This document shows, piece after piece, positions 1 to 7,831 of a stretch of DNA of 64,000 nt (the stretch's first letter is position 1; each line of letters opens with the position of its first letter). This stretch comes from Candidatus Poribacteria bacterium (GTDB lineage: Bacteria; Poribacteria; WGA-4E; WGA-3G). The stretch is taken from the NCBI GenBank assembly GCA_022394775.1, contig JAGFCB010000044.1, positions 1 through 64,000 on the forward strand, written 5' to 3'. The notes under the pieces are model-generated. The model made no database searches. It saw only the letters and a program-made list of their open reading frames with translations, and had not been told where the DNA came from. The translations under genes and the position numbers were made by a program.

Positions 1-657
1 GGTCCTCCCGCGAAACGCGATACCGATTCACTCATCAGCACCGAGACCACCTCCGATGGTAAACCTGTCTATCGTGGGAACGACCCTACCATCATGCCGG
101 GGCCCGAGACGACTTATCAGAGCTACGGTGTTCCGTGGGCAAACCTATCGAATACACCGTTCAGATTGTACAAACATTGGGTACATGAAGGCGGTATCGC
201 CACACCGTTGATCGCGCATTGGCCAGATGCGATAAAATCCGCAGGAGAATTGCGGCATCAACCCGGACAACTGCCAGATATCATGGCGACATGCCTTGAG
301 GTTTCAGGCGCGACGTATCCAGAAGAACATAACGAAAAGCCTATTCTGCCGTTAGAGGGAACAAGTTTAGTACCGGTTTTTGATGGAAAGGATAACGGTA
401 AAGAGGTGCTTTATTGGGAACATGAAGGGAATTGCGCAGTCCGTCAAGATAATTGGAAACTGGTCTGTAGGTTCCCCGGTGATTGGGAACTCTACGATTT
501 GGAAGCGGAACGGACAGAAATTAACGATCTTGCCGCTAAGCAGCCACAGAAACTTGAAGAGCTCTCTGGACTTTATCGAGATTGGGCGGATCGCTGTCTC
601 ATCTATCCGTGGGATAAACTCCAAGAACAGCGCAGACAGCGTCGCCACGAACGCTAA
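1..657 (+). CDS. Arylsulfatase family protein, C-terminal part (5' end outside window)
   Basis: The reading frame is open from base 1 and ends at 657, so this is the C-terminal ~218 residues of a larger protein. The segment TPFRLYKHWVHEGGIATPLI followed by AHWP is the typical arylsulfatase strand-and-loop with the conserved Lys/His before the GG(I/T) turn. The rest is the small C-terminal subdomain with the usual 'NWKLV..W.LYDLE.D..E..DLA' pattern. The CxPxR formylglycine site lies outside the window, so activity cannot be judged. Family role: hydrolysis of sulfate esters, here probably of sulfated sugars given the neighbours. It converges with the lactonase gene. Confidence 0.9.
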   Translation, partial: GPPAKRDTDSLISTETTSDGKPVYRGNDPTIMPGPETTYQSYGVPWANLSNTPFRLYKHWVHEGGIATPLIAHWPDAIKSAGELRHQPGQLPDIMATCLEVSGATYPEEHNEKPILPLEGTSLVPVFDGKDNGKEVLYWEHEGNCAVRQDNWKLVCRFPGDWELYDLEAERTEINDLAAKQPQKLEELSGLYRDWADRCLIYPWDKLQEQRRQRRHER

Positions 658-664
658 TTTGTTT

Positions 665-686
665 GGGCGGGTCTCAGTGCCCGCCC
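665..686. terminator. Hairpin between convergent genes
   Basis: GGGCGGG (665-671) pairs perfectly with CCCGCCC (680-686) around an 8-nt loop, a few bases after the sulfatase stop and before the lactonase stop on the other strand. It lacks a strong T-run, so it may act as a weak bidirectional terminator. The position between two convergent genes supports this. Confidence 0.55.
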
Positions 687-699
687 ATCTTCTGAAAAA

Positions 700-1794
700 T
701 TAACCACACGCCAGCATCTTCAAACAGACAGGTGACGGCACTTCTGCTACGTCCCCTGTCGCATTTAATTCACCCGTTTCAGCGTCAATAGCGAAGGTAA
801 CAACCGTATCTGTTTGCTGGTTGGCGGCAAAAAGGAATGTCCCTTCCGGGTTCAGCCCAAAGTTCCGTGGTGTCTGTCCTTGTGTCGATTCGTAACCGAT
901 AGGATTCAGCATTCCCGTTTCCGCATCAATCGCGCAAATCGCAATACTGTCATGTCCACGATTTGACCCGTACAAGAATTGTCCTGAAGGGTGAACGTGA
1001 ATGTCAGCACAATGGCTGGTGCCATCGAAACCATCCGGAAGCGTGGAGATCGTTTGGAATTCAGATAGCGTTCCTGCCTTCGCATCGTACCGAAAAGCTG
1101 TGAAGGTGGAATCTATCTCGTTAATCACATAAGCGTACTTTCCGTTCGGGTGGAAATCGAAATGCCGAGGTCCTGCACCGGGCTGCACGCGTGCCCACGG
1201 TTGCGTATTAGGTGTGAGTTTTCCGTTTTTTGCATCTAATTGGTAAATAAGAACTTTATCAAGCCCAAGATCAGGCGAGAAAGCGTAGCGATTCCCCGGA
1301 TCAATCATAATTGCATGCGCGTGCGGTTCCATCTGCCGTTGTGGATTGACACTAGATCCCTGATGCTGCACAAAATCGGAGGCTTCACCCAATCTGCCAT
1401 CCGACTCAATCGGGAAAGCCGTAACGCTTCCGCCCCCGTAATTCGCCACCAACAGACATTTACCGGTTGAGTCCACACTCAGATGGCATGGTGCACCGCC
1501 GCCAGTTGCACGTTGGTTGAGGTAACTAATCTCCCCTGTCTCTTTATGAATGTAAAATGCCGTGACCGCGCCGCTGGCTTTGCCTTCAAACTCATTAAGC
1601 TCGTTGACTGCGAAGAGATATTGTCCACTCGGGTGTATCTCCAGAAACGACGGATTCTCAACGCCTGTGATCTTGCTACTATATTCCAAAGCACCCGTCT
1701 CACCATCTAAGCGATAAACGTAAATGCCTTCGCTGTTGCCATGTGTGTAGGTGCCGACATAAACGAAATAGTCTTGGCTGTTCTGTTGCGCCAT
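700..1794 (-). CDS. Lactonase family protein (6-phosphogluconolactonase/YbhE-type beta-propeller)
   Basis: A 364-residue cytosolic-type protein starting YFVYVGTYT, with repeated 'HPSGQYLFAVNE', 'HPNGKYAYVINE', 'HPSGQFLYGSNR' and 'NPEGTFLFAANQ' blade motifs. This is the seven-bladed propeller of the lactonase/3-carboxymuconate cyclase group (COG2706). Length matches the family (~340-380). Members hydrolyse sugar lactones; substrate is not readable from sequence. A good Shine-Dalgarno (AAGGAG) precedes the ATG. It is 14 bp downstream of the sulfatase gene 1809-3419 on the same strand, so the two probably form an operon, consistent with oxidation of a desulfated sugar to its lactone. Confidence 0.9.
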   Translation of the reverse strand: MAQQNSQDYFVYVGTYTHGNSEGIYVYRLDGETGALEYSSKITGVENPSFLEIHPSGQYLFAVNELNEFEGKASGAVTAFYIHKETGEISYLNQRATGGGAPCHLSVDSTGKCLLVANYGGGSVTAFPIESDGRLGEASDFVQHQGSSVNPQRQMEPHAHAIMIDPGNRYAFSPDLGLDKVLIYQLDAKNGKLTPNTQPWARVQPGAGPRHFDFHPNGKYAYVINEIDSTFTAFRYDAKAGTLSEFQTISTLPDGFDGTSHCADIHVHPSGQFLYGSNRGHDSIAICAIDAETGMLNPIGYESTQGQTPRNFGLNPEGTFLFAANQQTDTVVTFAIDAETGELNATGDVAEVPSPVCLKMLACG

Positions 1795-1808
1795 TATTGA
1801 TAATCTCC

Positions 1809-3419
1809 TTATGAAATTTTGAGATGAATTGTTCTCTCTTCGCTTTCACTATAACCGATGCGAATCGCTTTCGCACGTACGCTTGTTTCGCCCTTTGGTA
1901 GACGCAGTGGATCGGTATACAACCGCCAATGTGCATCGTCTCCCTGTTCTGTTGTGTAGGCGATAGATGCCCCTTGCGTGGAGCAGTGAAGTTGTAAAAC
2001 AAGCGGAGCTGCCCATTCACCGATCCTATGTGCCACCTCTGTACCGGGATGGTCGGCGTTAATCGGGATGAAAATCGGCGCAGCGGTTTGCGGCTGTGTA
2101 CCATCTGGATACCACGTTGCAACCATCTGCTCTTCAGGTATACTTCCCATATCGCCGAATTCGGACTGCCACTGTGAAAGTGTCCCGCGCATCCGTTGTA
2201 GAACATCTTGGTGTCCAGCGTCTTTTGCTAAATTGTTGAGTTCGTATCTATCGTTTTCAGTGTCATAAAGTTCCTCAACTGGACGCGGGGAACGGAACAT
2301 AATCGACTGATCGCCCTCCAATTCACCTGCGGCATAGAGTCGCCACATCTCCTGCATGACTGGGTGCCGATTGCGATACGGAATCCAAAGCAGATAAGGT
2401 TTTTCAGGGTAGTAATTTTTGATATATTTATACCGTTTATCGCGGACTGCGCGCACCATATCGTAGGATTCATCGTATCGATCGCGCGTCGCGAAGATGT
2501 AGTCGCGTTCTATCGTTTCTGGTCCGAGAAATGGTTGTCCCTGCAGATGTTTCGGTACCTGCACGTCACAGAGTGAAAGCACTGTTGGACCGAGGTCAAC
2601 TAAACTCACGAGTTGTTGGCTGACGCTATCGGGACTCAGTGTACCGGGCCAACGAACGATCAATGGGATACGGATACCCGCATCGTAGGGCCACCGTTTT
2701 CCGCGCGGGAGTCCTTCACCGTGGTCGCTCCAAAGAAAGACAATAGTATTTTCTGCAAGCCCATCTTCTTCGAGTTGATCTAACAACTTACCAACGCGGG
2801 CATCGGCAGTCATAAGATTATCGTATTGCCGTGCTAATGCTTGCCGTGCTTTGGGTGTATCCGGTAGGTAGGGTGGTAACTGCACATCATCAGGATTCGT
2901 GGTGGTCGTCAGTGGACGATCCTCCCGTTCCCACATACCGCTCTCATGCGTGACAGTCGGGTTGAAGACTGAAAAGAAGGGTTGTCCTGCATCGCGATTC
3001 CGCCAGTGTGCGGTGTTGTCGGATTCATCCCACGCTGTGATTGGTGGTGTGAACTGGTAGTCGGTTTTGCTATTATTTGTACAATAATAGCCCGCGCCTC
3101 GGAGATATTCGGTGAAAGTCTTGACATAAGGCGGTGGCACTGCGGAATAAGGTGTCGGCATGTCAGGCGTGTTGGGGTTCGTATGCCGTGTCCGCATGTG
3201 ATGTGTACCAATGGAGGTCTGATACATACCGGTGATAATAGCGGAACGGCTCGGTGCGCAGACACCAGCAGTCGAAAACGCATTCGGAAACCGACATCCG
3301 CCGGCAGCAAGTCGATCAATATTCGGTGTGCGAGCGATTGGATCTCCATAACAACCGAATCGCGGTGTTGTATCCTCTAAAGATAACCAAAGAATATTCG
3401 GACGATCTAATGTGTTCAT
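1809..3419 (-). CDS. Sulfatase (arylsulfatase/heparan N-sulfatase-like) with chitobiase-type C-terminal domain
   Basis: Type I sulfatase fold. The formylglycine motif CAPSR is at residues 54-58, with a metal-binding Asp in an LSLEDTTP strand near residue 16 and 'FLWSDHGEGLPRGKRWPYD' as the second metal site. The start is set at MNTLDRPNILW, preceded by GGGAG, because an upstream in-frame start adds a non-homologous leader. After the sulfatase domain, the last ~75 residues resemble a chitobiase/beta-hexosaminidase C-terminal (CHB_HEX_C) beta-sandwich ('GASIAYTTEQGD..WRLYTDPLRLPKG'). No signal peptide is evident. Activity would need a formylglycine-generating or anaerobic maturase enzyme, not encoded in this window. 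Probably co-transcribed with the lactonase. Confidence 0.92.
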   Translation of the reverse strand: MNTLDRPNILWLSLEDTTPRFGCYGDPIARTPNIDRLAAGGCRFPNAFSTAGVCAPSRSAIITGMYQTSIGTHHMRTRHTNPNTPDMPTPYSAVPPPYVKTFTEYLRGAGYYCTNNSKTDYQFTPPITAWDESDNTAHWRNRDAGQPFFSVFNPTVTHESGMWEREDRPLTTTTNPDDVQLPPYLPDTPKARQALARQYDNLMTADARVGKLLDQLEEDGLAENTIVFLWSDHGEGLPRGKRWPYDAGIRIPLIVRWPGTLSPDSVSQQLVSLVDLGPTVLSLCDVQVPKHLQGQPFLGPETIERDYIFATRDRYDESYDMVRAVRDKRYKYIKNYYPEKPYLLWIPYRNRHPVMQEMWRLYAAGELEGDQSIMFRSPRPVEELYDTENDRYELNNLAKDAGHQDVLQRMRGTLSQWQSEFGDMGSIPEEQMVATWYPDGTQPQTAAPIFIPINADHPGTEVAHRIGEWAAPLVLQLHCSTQGASIAYTTEQGDDAHWRLYTDPLRLPKGETSVRAKAIRIGYSESEERTIHLKIS

Positions 3420-3864
3420 TGCGACTCCCTGTTTTGGGTAATGATTGTACTTCAAACATCGATTTAAGTCAATAGGATTACAAAGAACTGAGAAGTGTGT
3501 TAGAATTAACCCACGTTGCTACCTAAAAGGTTATAAGCAGCCTAAGTTATTTAGCATGCACTATTTCGTGCAGTTGAGTCTAAAGAATGCCCTATTTTGT
3601 GCAGTGCCTTCTCTGCGTTATGTAGAAAACTCCGTCAGTATGATAGTGTTCCGATTGGCACGGAACTTGCTTAACTTAATGTAAATAACGTGAGTCCAAC
3701 GCCAATGTGTAGATCGGTTTGCTTCAACCGTAAAAGTTATGTAGAGGTGGCAAGTTGGGTTAGAATTAGTATAGATTCAATGCCCCGCTATACAAATTAG
3801 ACCTTATTTTTCTATCTAAGAACCAAACATTATGAAAAATTTCGAGTCTGAGAGAGGCGATACT
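3420..3864. other. Gene-free divergent region with a repeated GTAGCAACTTGGGTTA-like motif
   Basis: There is no convincing gene in these 445 bases between divergent genes; open frames here have no Shine-Dalgarno and no family features. Two copies of a motif close to GTAGCAACTTGGGTTA are present: inverted at about 3497-3523 and direct at 3747-3770. A third copy lies at 16779-16806, upstream of the permease gene. Short direct repeats (cactatttcgtgcagt / ccctattttgtgcagt) lie at about 3556-3606. Regulatory sites for the gene at 3865 are expected here but no clear sigma-70 promoter stands out. Confidence 0.4.
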
Positions 3865-4779
3865 ATGAACATTAAAATTTTAATGCTGTTTTGTTGCATC
3901 AGTCTTCTTTTCTTCAAAGGTGTTGTTTCCGTAATAGCAGAAGCCCCAAAAACAGCCAAAATCGTGTTTACATCTACCCGTGATGGTGATGATGAGATTT
4001 ATATAATGAATGCTGATGGAAGTCAACAAAAGAACTTAACGCTGAATGGTGCCCGCGATGGTTCGCCTGTCTGGTCTCCGACAGGTGAGCATATCGCTTT
4101 TCACTCGGATCGGCACGGCATTCGCGACATCTATATCATGGACGCTGATGGGAAAAATGTGCGGAAGGTGTTGAAGGATGTAGCCTATAGAGAGTTCCCT
4201 ACTTGGTCTCCAGATGGTAAGAAGTTGGCATATCATCGGGCGTTCAGTGAAGCGATCTACACCGCAGATATCAATGAACGCTCTGAAAAACATGTTGTAT
4301 CATCTGGACGTATTGCGGGCTTTCCCGCTTGGTCTCCCGACGGTTCAGAGATCGTATTTACTTACAGGTTTCCACACGATGTTGGGCGCACTGTCCTCCG
4401 CGTTATAAATGTCAACACCCACGAAGAGACGACGCTGTTTGAAGTTGATGAACCCGCAACATTGATCCACACTGCGTGGTCGCCAGATGGCAACAAAATA
4501 GCTTTTCTCTGGTCGCAGAAAGGTATCTATGTTCTGGATCGTGATGGCAGTGGATTGAAGAAGTTAGTAACGGGATCTTCTCCAGCTTGGTCCCCACTCG
4601 GAGACAAAGTGCTTTATATTTCAGACGGAATCTTCACATTCGATTTAGGGAGTCGCAAATCAGAACAATTAACAGGCGATGGCAATTATGAGGCAGATTG
4701 GTTTAACCCTGCTGCGTTACCTGTTCAGCCTGATACCAAATTGTTAACAACAATTTGGGGGCAATTAAAACAGAAATAG
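3865..4779 (+). CDS. Exported TolB-like beta-propeller protein with conserved C-terminal tail
   Basis: The chosen start (MNIKILML, preceded by GAGAGAGG) begins a signal peptide with a hydrophobic core to about residue 26 (…VSVIAEAP). The mature part is a TolB/WD40-like propeller: five 'W S P x G xx I A F' strands (for example PTWSPDGKKLAY, PAWSPDGSEIVF, TAWSPDGNKIAF) plus a first blade with DGDDEIYIMNADG. It probably acts outside the cytoplasm; partner or ligand unknown. It lacks TolB context (no pal or tolQRA nearby). The last ~17 residues (VQPDTKLLTTIWGQLKQK) match the tails of three other exported proteins here (51368, 53486, 54216), suggesting a shared sorting or anchoring signal. Confidence 0.85.
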   Translation: MNIKILMLFCCISLLFFKGVVSVIAEAPKTAKIVFTSTRDGDDEIYIMNADGSQQKNLTLNGARDGSPVWSPTGEHIAFHSDRHGIRDIYIMDADGKNVRKVLKDVAYREFPTWSPDGKKLAYHRAFSEAIYTADINERSEKHVVSSGRIAGFPAWSPDGSEIVFTYRFPHDVGRTVLRVINVNTHEETTLFEVDEPATLIHTAWSPDGNKIAFLWSQKGIYVLDRDGSGLKKLVTGSSPAWSPLGDKVLYISDGIFTFDLGSRKSEQLTGDGNYEADWFNPAALPVQPDTKLLTTIWGQLKQK

Positions 4780-4783
4780 TCGG

Positions 4784-5620
4784 TTAGCTCCAACATCCTT
4801 CTGTGTATGCCTCACGCTCAAATAACTTCTGGCGGTGTGGGGTGGCACGTTCTATCCATTCCGCAGGGATTTCTTGCGTGTAACGATGCGGTGGTCCCGC
4901 CTCCTTAAAGATGTCTATGGCGAAGATACGGTAAAGCTGCGGCGAATCTACGGGCTTTGCCTCAACCGCGTGGAAGATACGAGCGTCTATGTAGACCATG
5001 CTTCCAGGGGGCAGTTCAAGTCGTCTTTCTTCCAGTTTACGACCGGCTTCTCCGTCGTAGTCGCCTGCAAGCATCCGTTCGGGCGTTGCTTCTTTCGTTG
5101 GTGCTACTTTGTGGCTGCCCGGAATAACTTTTAGATTCCGATCCCCCCGTGTGAAACCGTTCGGATAATACAGAATCTGGATATAATAATTATCGCGTTC
5201 CGCGAGGTTAACAGGATTTTCGTGTCTCCAATGGTGATGGTCCTGATGAAACCCAAGAGGACCGACCCCGCGCGGTGCTATGTTGAGTGCGGAATGACAG
5301 AAGTGGTACGCATCTCCAATTGTGGCACTTATCACGGTCTTAATGAAAGGGTCATCGATAAGTTGATCGCTATATTTACCGCGATCGTTCCACGGACGAA
5401 TGAAATAGGGACGTTCTGGTGCAGCACCGTTATTCAACGCCTCAATATATTCGCGCGTCGGTTCAAAATGCTGCGTGATTTCTTCAATCAGACCTTCTCT
5501 GCCATCGTCTGTCAGCACGTCCGGATAAGCGATATAACCATCGTTATGGAAAGAATCGATATCTGCTTGTGATGGACCTGATAATCGGAAAAGTGAATCC
5601 ATTGTAGTGGTGATTTCCAT
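4784..5620 (-). CDS. Phytanoyl-CoA dioxygenase (PhyH) family protein
   Basis: A 278-residue non-haem iron, 2-oxoglutarate-dependent dioxygenase-like protein. 'FHNDGYIAYPDVL' is the usual N-terminal PhyH strand; the Fe ligands are seen as H-x-D in GFHQDHHHW and a distal His in 'DARIFHAVEAKP', followed by a basic residue in the C-terminal strand (LYRIFAID). Family members hydroxylate lipids or small molecules; the substrate here is unknown. The start MEITTTMDSL is chosen because AGGAAGG precedes it and homology begins just after. It ends four bases from the stop of the convergent propeller gene. PhyH proteins are unusually numerous in this window (five). Confidence 0.9.
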   Translation of the reverse strand: MEITTTMDSLFRLSGPSQADIDSFHNDGYIAYPDVLTDDGREGLIEEITQHFEPTREYIEALNNGAAPERPYFIRPWNDRGKYSDQLIDDPFIKTVISATIGDAYHFCHSALNIAPRGVGPLGFHQDHHHWRHENPVNLAERDNYYIQILYYPNGFTRGDRNLKVIPGSHKVAPTKEATPERMLAGDYDGEAGRKLEERRLELPPGSMVYIDARIFHAVEAKPVDSPQLYRIFAIDIFKEAGPPHRYTQEIPAEWIERATPHRQKLFEREAYTEGCWS

Positions 5621-5737
5621 AGTTGTAACACCTTCCTGAGGTTTGGTTTGACTTTTGGTTCGTTTGAGAGTATAATTGCTGCTGATCCGTAGGCGAGTGC
5701 GTATCCTCCCGTTTAAAGCAGACAATATATAGTTTGC

Positions 5738-7210
5738 TTACATCTGGCTGTGTCCTTCCTGATGAAATCTTGCCAGCAATACTGTCAAGCGTTCCACAAT
5801 CTCTGGGTATGTTTCCCATACATTGTTCGTCTCGCCAGGGTCGTCGTAGATATGATACAGTTGACCCGGTGTCCCCGGTTTGGGACCGCCATCTCTCGGT
5901 GGGGGCCAGCCGCCTGAGCCTTGTGTCTCCAGTATTAACTTCCAATCACCGTGTCGGATAGAAAAAACGCCGGTACTGGAGTGATGCACAATAGCCTCTC
6001 GTAATGGGCTTTTGATTTCTTCACCCAATAACGCAGGCAAGATATTACAACTGTCTTGTCCCGCATCGTCTGGTACTTCCGTCCCAACAATCGCTGCACA
6101 GGTCGCCATCAAATCGGTAAGACAAGTTAACGTATCGGTTTCAGTATCCGGTGCGATGACACCGGGCCAACGCGCAATCAGCGGTTCGCGATGTCCGCCT
6201 TCCCAGATATGCGCCTTGTAGCCACGCCAGTCGCCACACGATTTGTGATCGTAGAGATGATACGGCATTGGACTATTATCGCCTTGAATCCGATCACCGG
6301 GCAATGCACCGTTATCGCTGGTGACAAAGATGAGTGTTTCATCGGTTTTGCCGGTGCGTTCTAATGCATCCATCACTTCACCGACCATCCAATCCACGAG
6401 CCATACCAGATCGCCACGGGGACCCGCACTGCTCTGTCCACGTGCGAAGTCTGGCACGACTGCCTCAGTGCAAGGTTCATGTGGCGCGGAGGGTGTCAGA
6501 TAGAGAAAGAAGGGGGCATCTGCATCGACTTGTCCTTCAATATACGCAACCGCTTTCTGGGCAATAATAGGATCCGCATCCTTATGCTCCCAATCTGGGG
6601 TCATCATACCGGGACGGCTCGTAAACTCAGGTACTTCGTGATAAACACTCGGGATTTCGACGAAAGTATCGTTCTCAATAAAACCGTAAGGCGGTTGGCA
6701 TGTTGGGCATCCCGAATTTCCGTAAAAATAATCGAATCCTATATCCACAGGACCGCCAGTGAGTGGTGCAGTGAAATCAATATGCTCCTCCAATTCACGC
6801 CCAGCATTGGACCAGGGCAACGGGGCATTAAAGTCGAAATCGTATCCCGCCACTGTCGAAAATCCGAGTCCCAAATGCCACTTGCCAATGCAGGCGGTGT
6901 TGTATCCAGCCCCTTTGAGTAATCCCGGAACTGTCAGACGTTCGGGTTCAATCAGTGGCGGTTCATAGCCGTAAAGCACACCGTGTTTGAGACGACTCCG
7001 CCAGCAGTACCGTCCTGTTAAGACTCCATATCGTGTCGGCGTACAGACAGCGGAAGGGGAATGTGCATCCGTAAAACGGATCCCTTCTTGTGCAAGTTTA
7101 TCCATATTTGGGGTTGGAATCTTTGCGTCTGGGTTGTAGCAGCCGACATCACCGTATCCCATATCGTCTGCCATGATAAAGACAATGTTTGGAGAGGCGT
7201 GTGTGTCCAT
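5738..7210 (-). CDS. Sulfatase (arylsulfatase A-like)
   Basis: A 490-residue type I sulfatase. PNIVFIMADDMGYGDVGCY is the metal-binding N-terminus (two Asp), the formylglycine motif is CTPTR at residues 56-60, then 'TGRYCWRSRLKHGVL', 'GKWHLG' with the catalytic Lys/His, 'FVTSDNGA' as the second metal site, and 'GGHREPLIARWPG'. Closest in style to the arylsulfatase A group. No signal peptide is visible, so it may be cytoplasmic or exported another way. The start at 7210 is favoured by AGGAG seven bases upstream. Downstream, and on the same strand, is the PhyH gene 4784-5620. Confidence 0.93.
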   Translation of the reverse strand: MDTHASPNIVFIMADDMGYGDVGCYNPDAKIPTPNMDKLAQEGIRFTDAHSPSAVCTPTRYGVLTGRYCWRSRLKHGVLYGYEPPLIEPERLTVPGLLKGAGYNTACIGKWHLGLGFSTVAGYDFDFNAPLPWSNAGRELEEHIDFTAPLTGGPVDIGFDYFYGNSGCPTCQPPYGFIENDTFVEIPSVYHEVPEFTSRPGMMTPDWEHKDADPIIAQKAVAYIEGQVDADAPFFLYLTPSAPHEPCTEAVVPDFARGQSSAGPRGDLVWLVDWMVGEVMDALERTGKTDETLIFVTSDNGALPGDRIQGDNSPMPYHLYDHKSCGDWRGYKAHIWEGGHREPLIARWPGVIAPDTETDTLTCLTDLMATCAAIVGTEVPDDAGQDSCNILPALLGEEIKSPLREAIVHHSSTGVFSIRHGDWKLILETQGSGGWPPPRDGGPKPGTPGQLYHIYDDPGETNNVWETYPEIVERLTVLLARFHQEGHSQM

Positions 7211-7256
7211 GAGAGCTCCTGATTGGGGGTGGCGATAAGACATCGCGTCTATTGTA

Positions 7257-7280
7257 ATCTCGCTTTTGATTCAGCGAGAT
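7257..7280. other. 8-bp perfect hairpin upstream of sulfatase gene
   Basis: ATCTCGCT (7257-7264) and AGCGAGAT (7273-7280) form an inverted repeat with an 8-base spacer, 46 bases upstream of the sulfatase start and 66 bases beyond the stop of the preceding gene on the same strand. It could be a transcription-factor operator or a weak terminator; there is no T-run. Function is not known. Confidence 0.35.
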
Positions 7281-7346
7281 CTGTTCGTATAAAAAACGAT
7301 AATTATAAGTGCTACGGATCAGTTTTAGAAGGAGAATAAGACCTGA

Positions 7347-7652
7347 TCATGCCTTATCCTCATCAGCATCTGCTGACGGTTTTGATAGCAATTGCGGTGG
7401 GAAAACAAGCGTATCCGTTGGCGACAATTGTTTATGCATTTTCAATACCTCTTTTAGCTGACCGTAAAATTGTTCGCACTCTTCTTTTGTCCCAAGTAAT
7501 TCTATACTGGGGGAATTTGACAGATTGATATGTAACTCATACTGTCGATGTCTGCCCCTAATTATCTTAATCTGATGGACGTACTCAATATTCACCACGC
7601 CTCGGTATGAGGATTTATATCCCTCATCCGGATTGATGATCTCAATAAACAC
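7347..7652 (-). CDS. Small protein of unknown function (~101 aa)
   Basis: The gene starts with GTG, preceded by AAAGGAG at good spacing, which makes it a credible small gene. The protein begins MFIEIINPDEGYKSSYRG with short beta-strand stretches (VVNIEYVHQIKII, YELHINLSN) and a C-terminal helix (EECEQFYGQLKEVLKM), then a polar tail. The pattern of short strands followed by one helix resembles small regulatory or pleckstrin-like folds, but I recognise no family. No signal peptide or membrane segment. It lies upstream of the sulfatase gene on the same strand, separated by ~136 bp with a hairpin. Confidence 0.6.
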   Translation of the reverse strand: MFIEIINPDEGYKSSYRGVVNIEYVHQIKIIRGRHRQYELHINLSNSPSIELLGTKEECEQFYGQLKEVLKMHKQLSPTDTLVFPPQLLSKPSADADEDKA

Positions 7653-7831
7653 TATGAATCTCCTTTAGGATTTTTTAGAATATAAATAATGTGAGTTCAA
7701 TATGAAAACCAAAGCGTTTTCGGGTAAAAGCTAATCTGTATGATATAATGAAATGACCAAATCGCTACGAATAGTTCTTCTGAACAAATATCATACCCCT
7801 TTTATATTAAGTTAACCGTGTAGGTTCATAT

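Noticed and set aside
3445-3684. 79-residue frame on the plus strand
   Set aside because: No ribosome site, no domain features, and it lies in the divergent regulatory gap.
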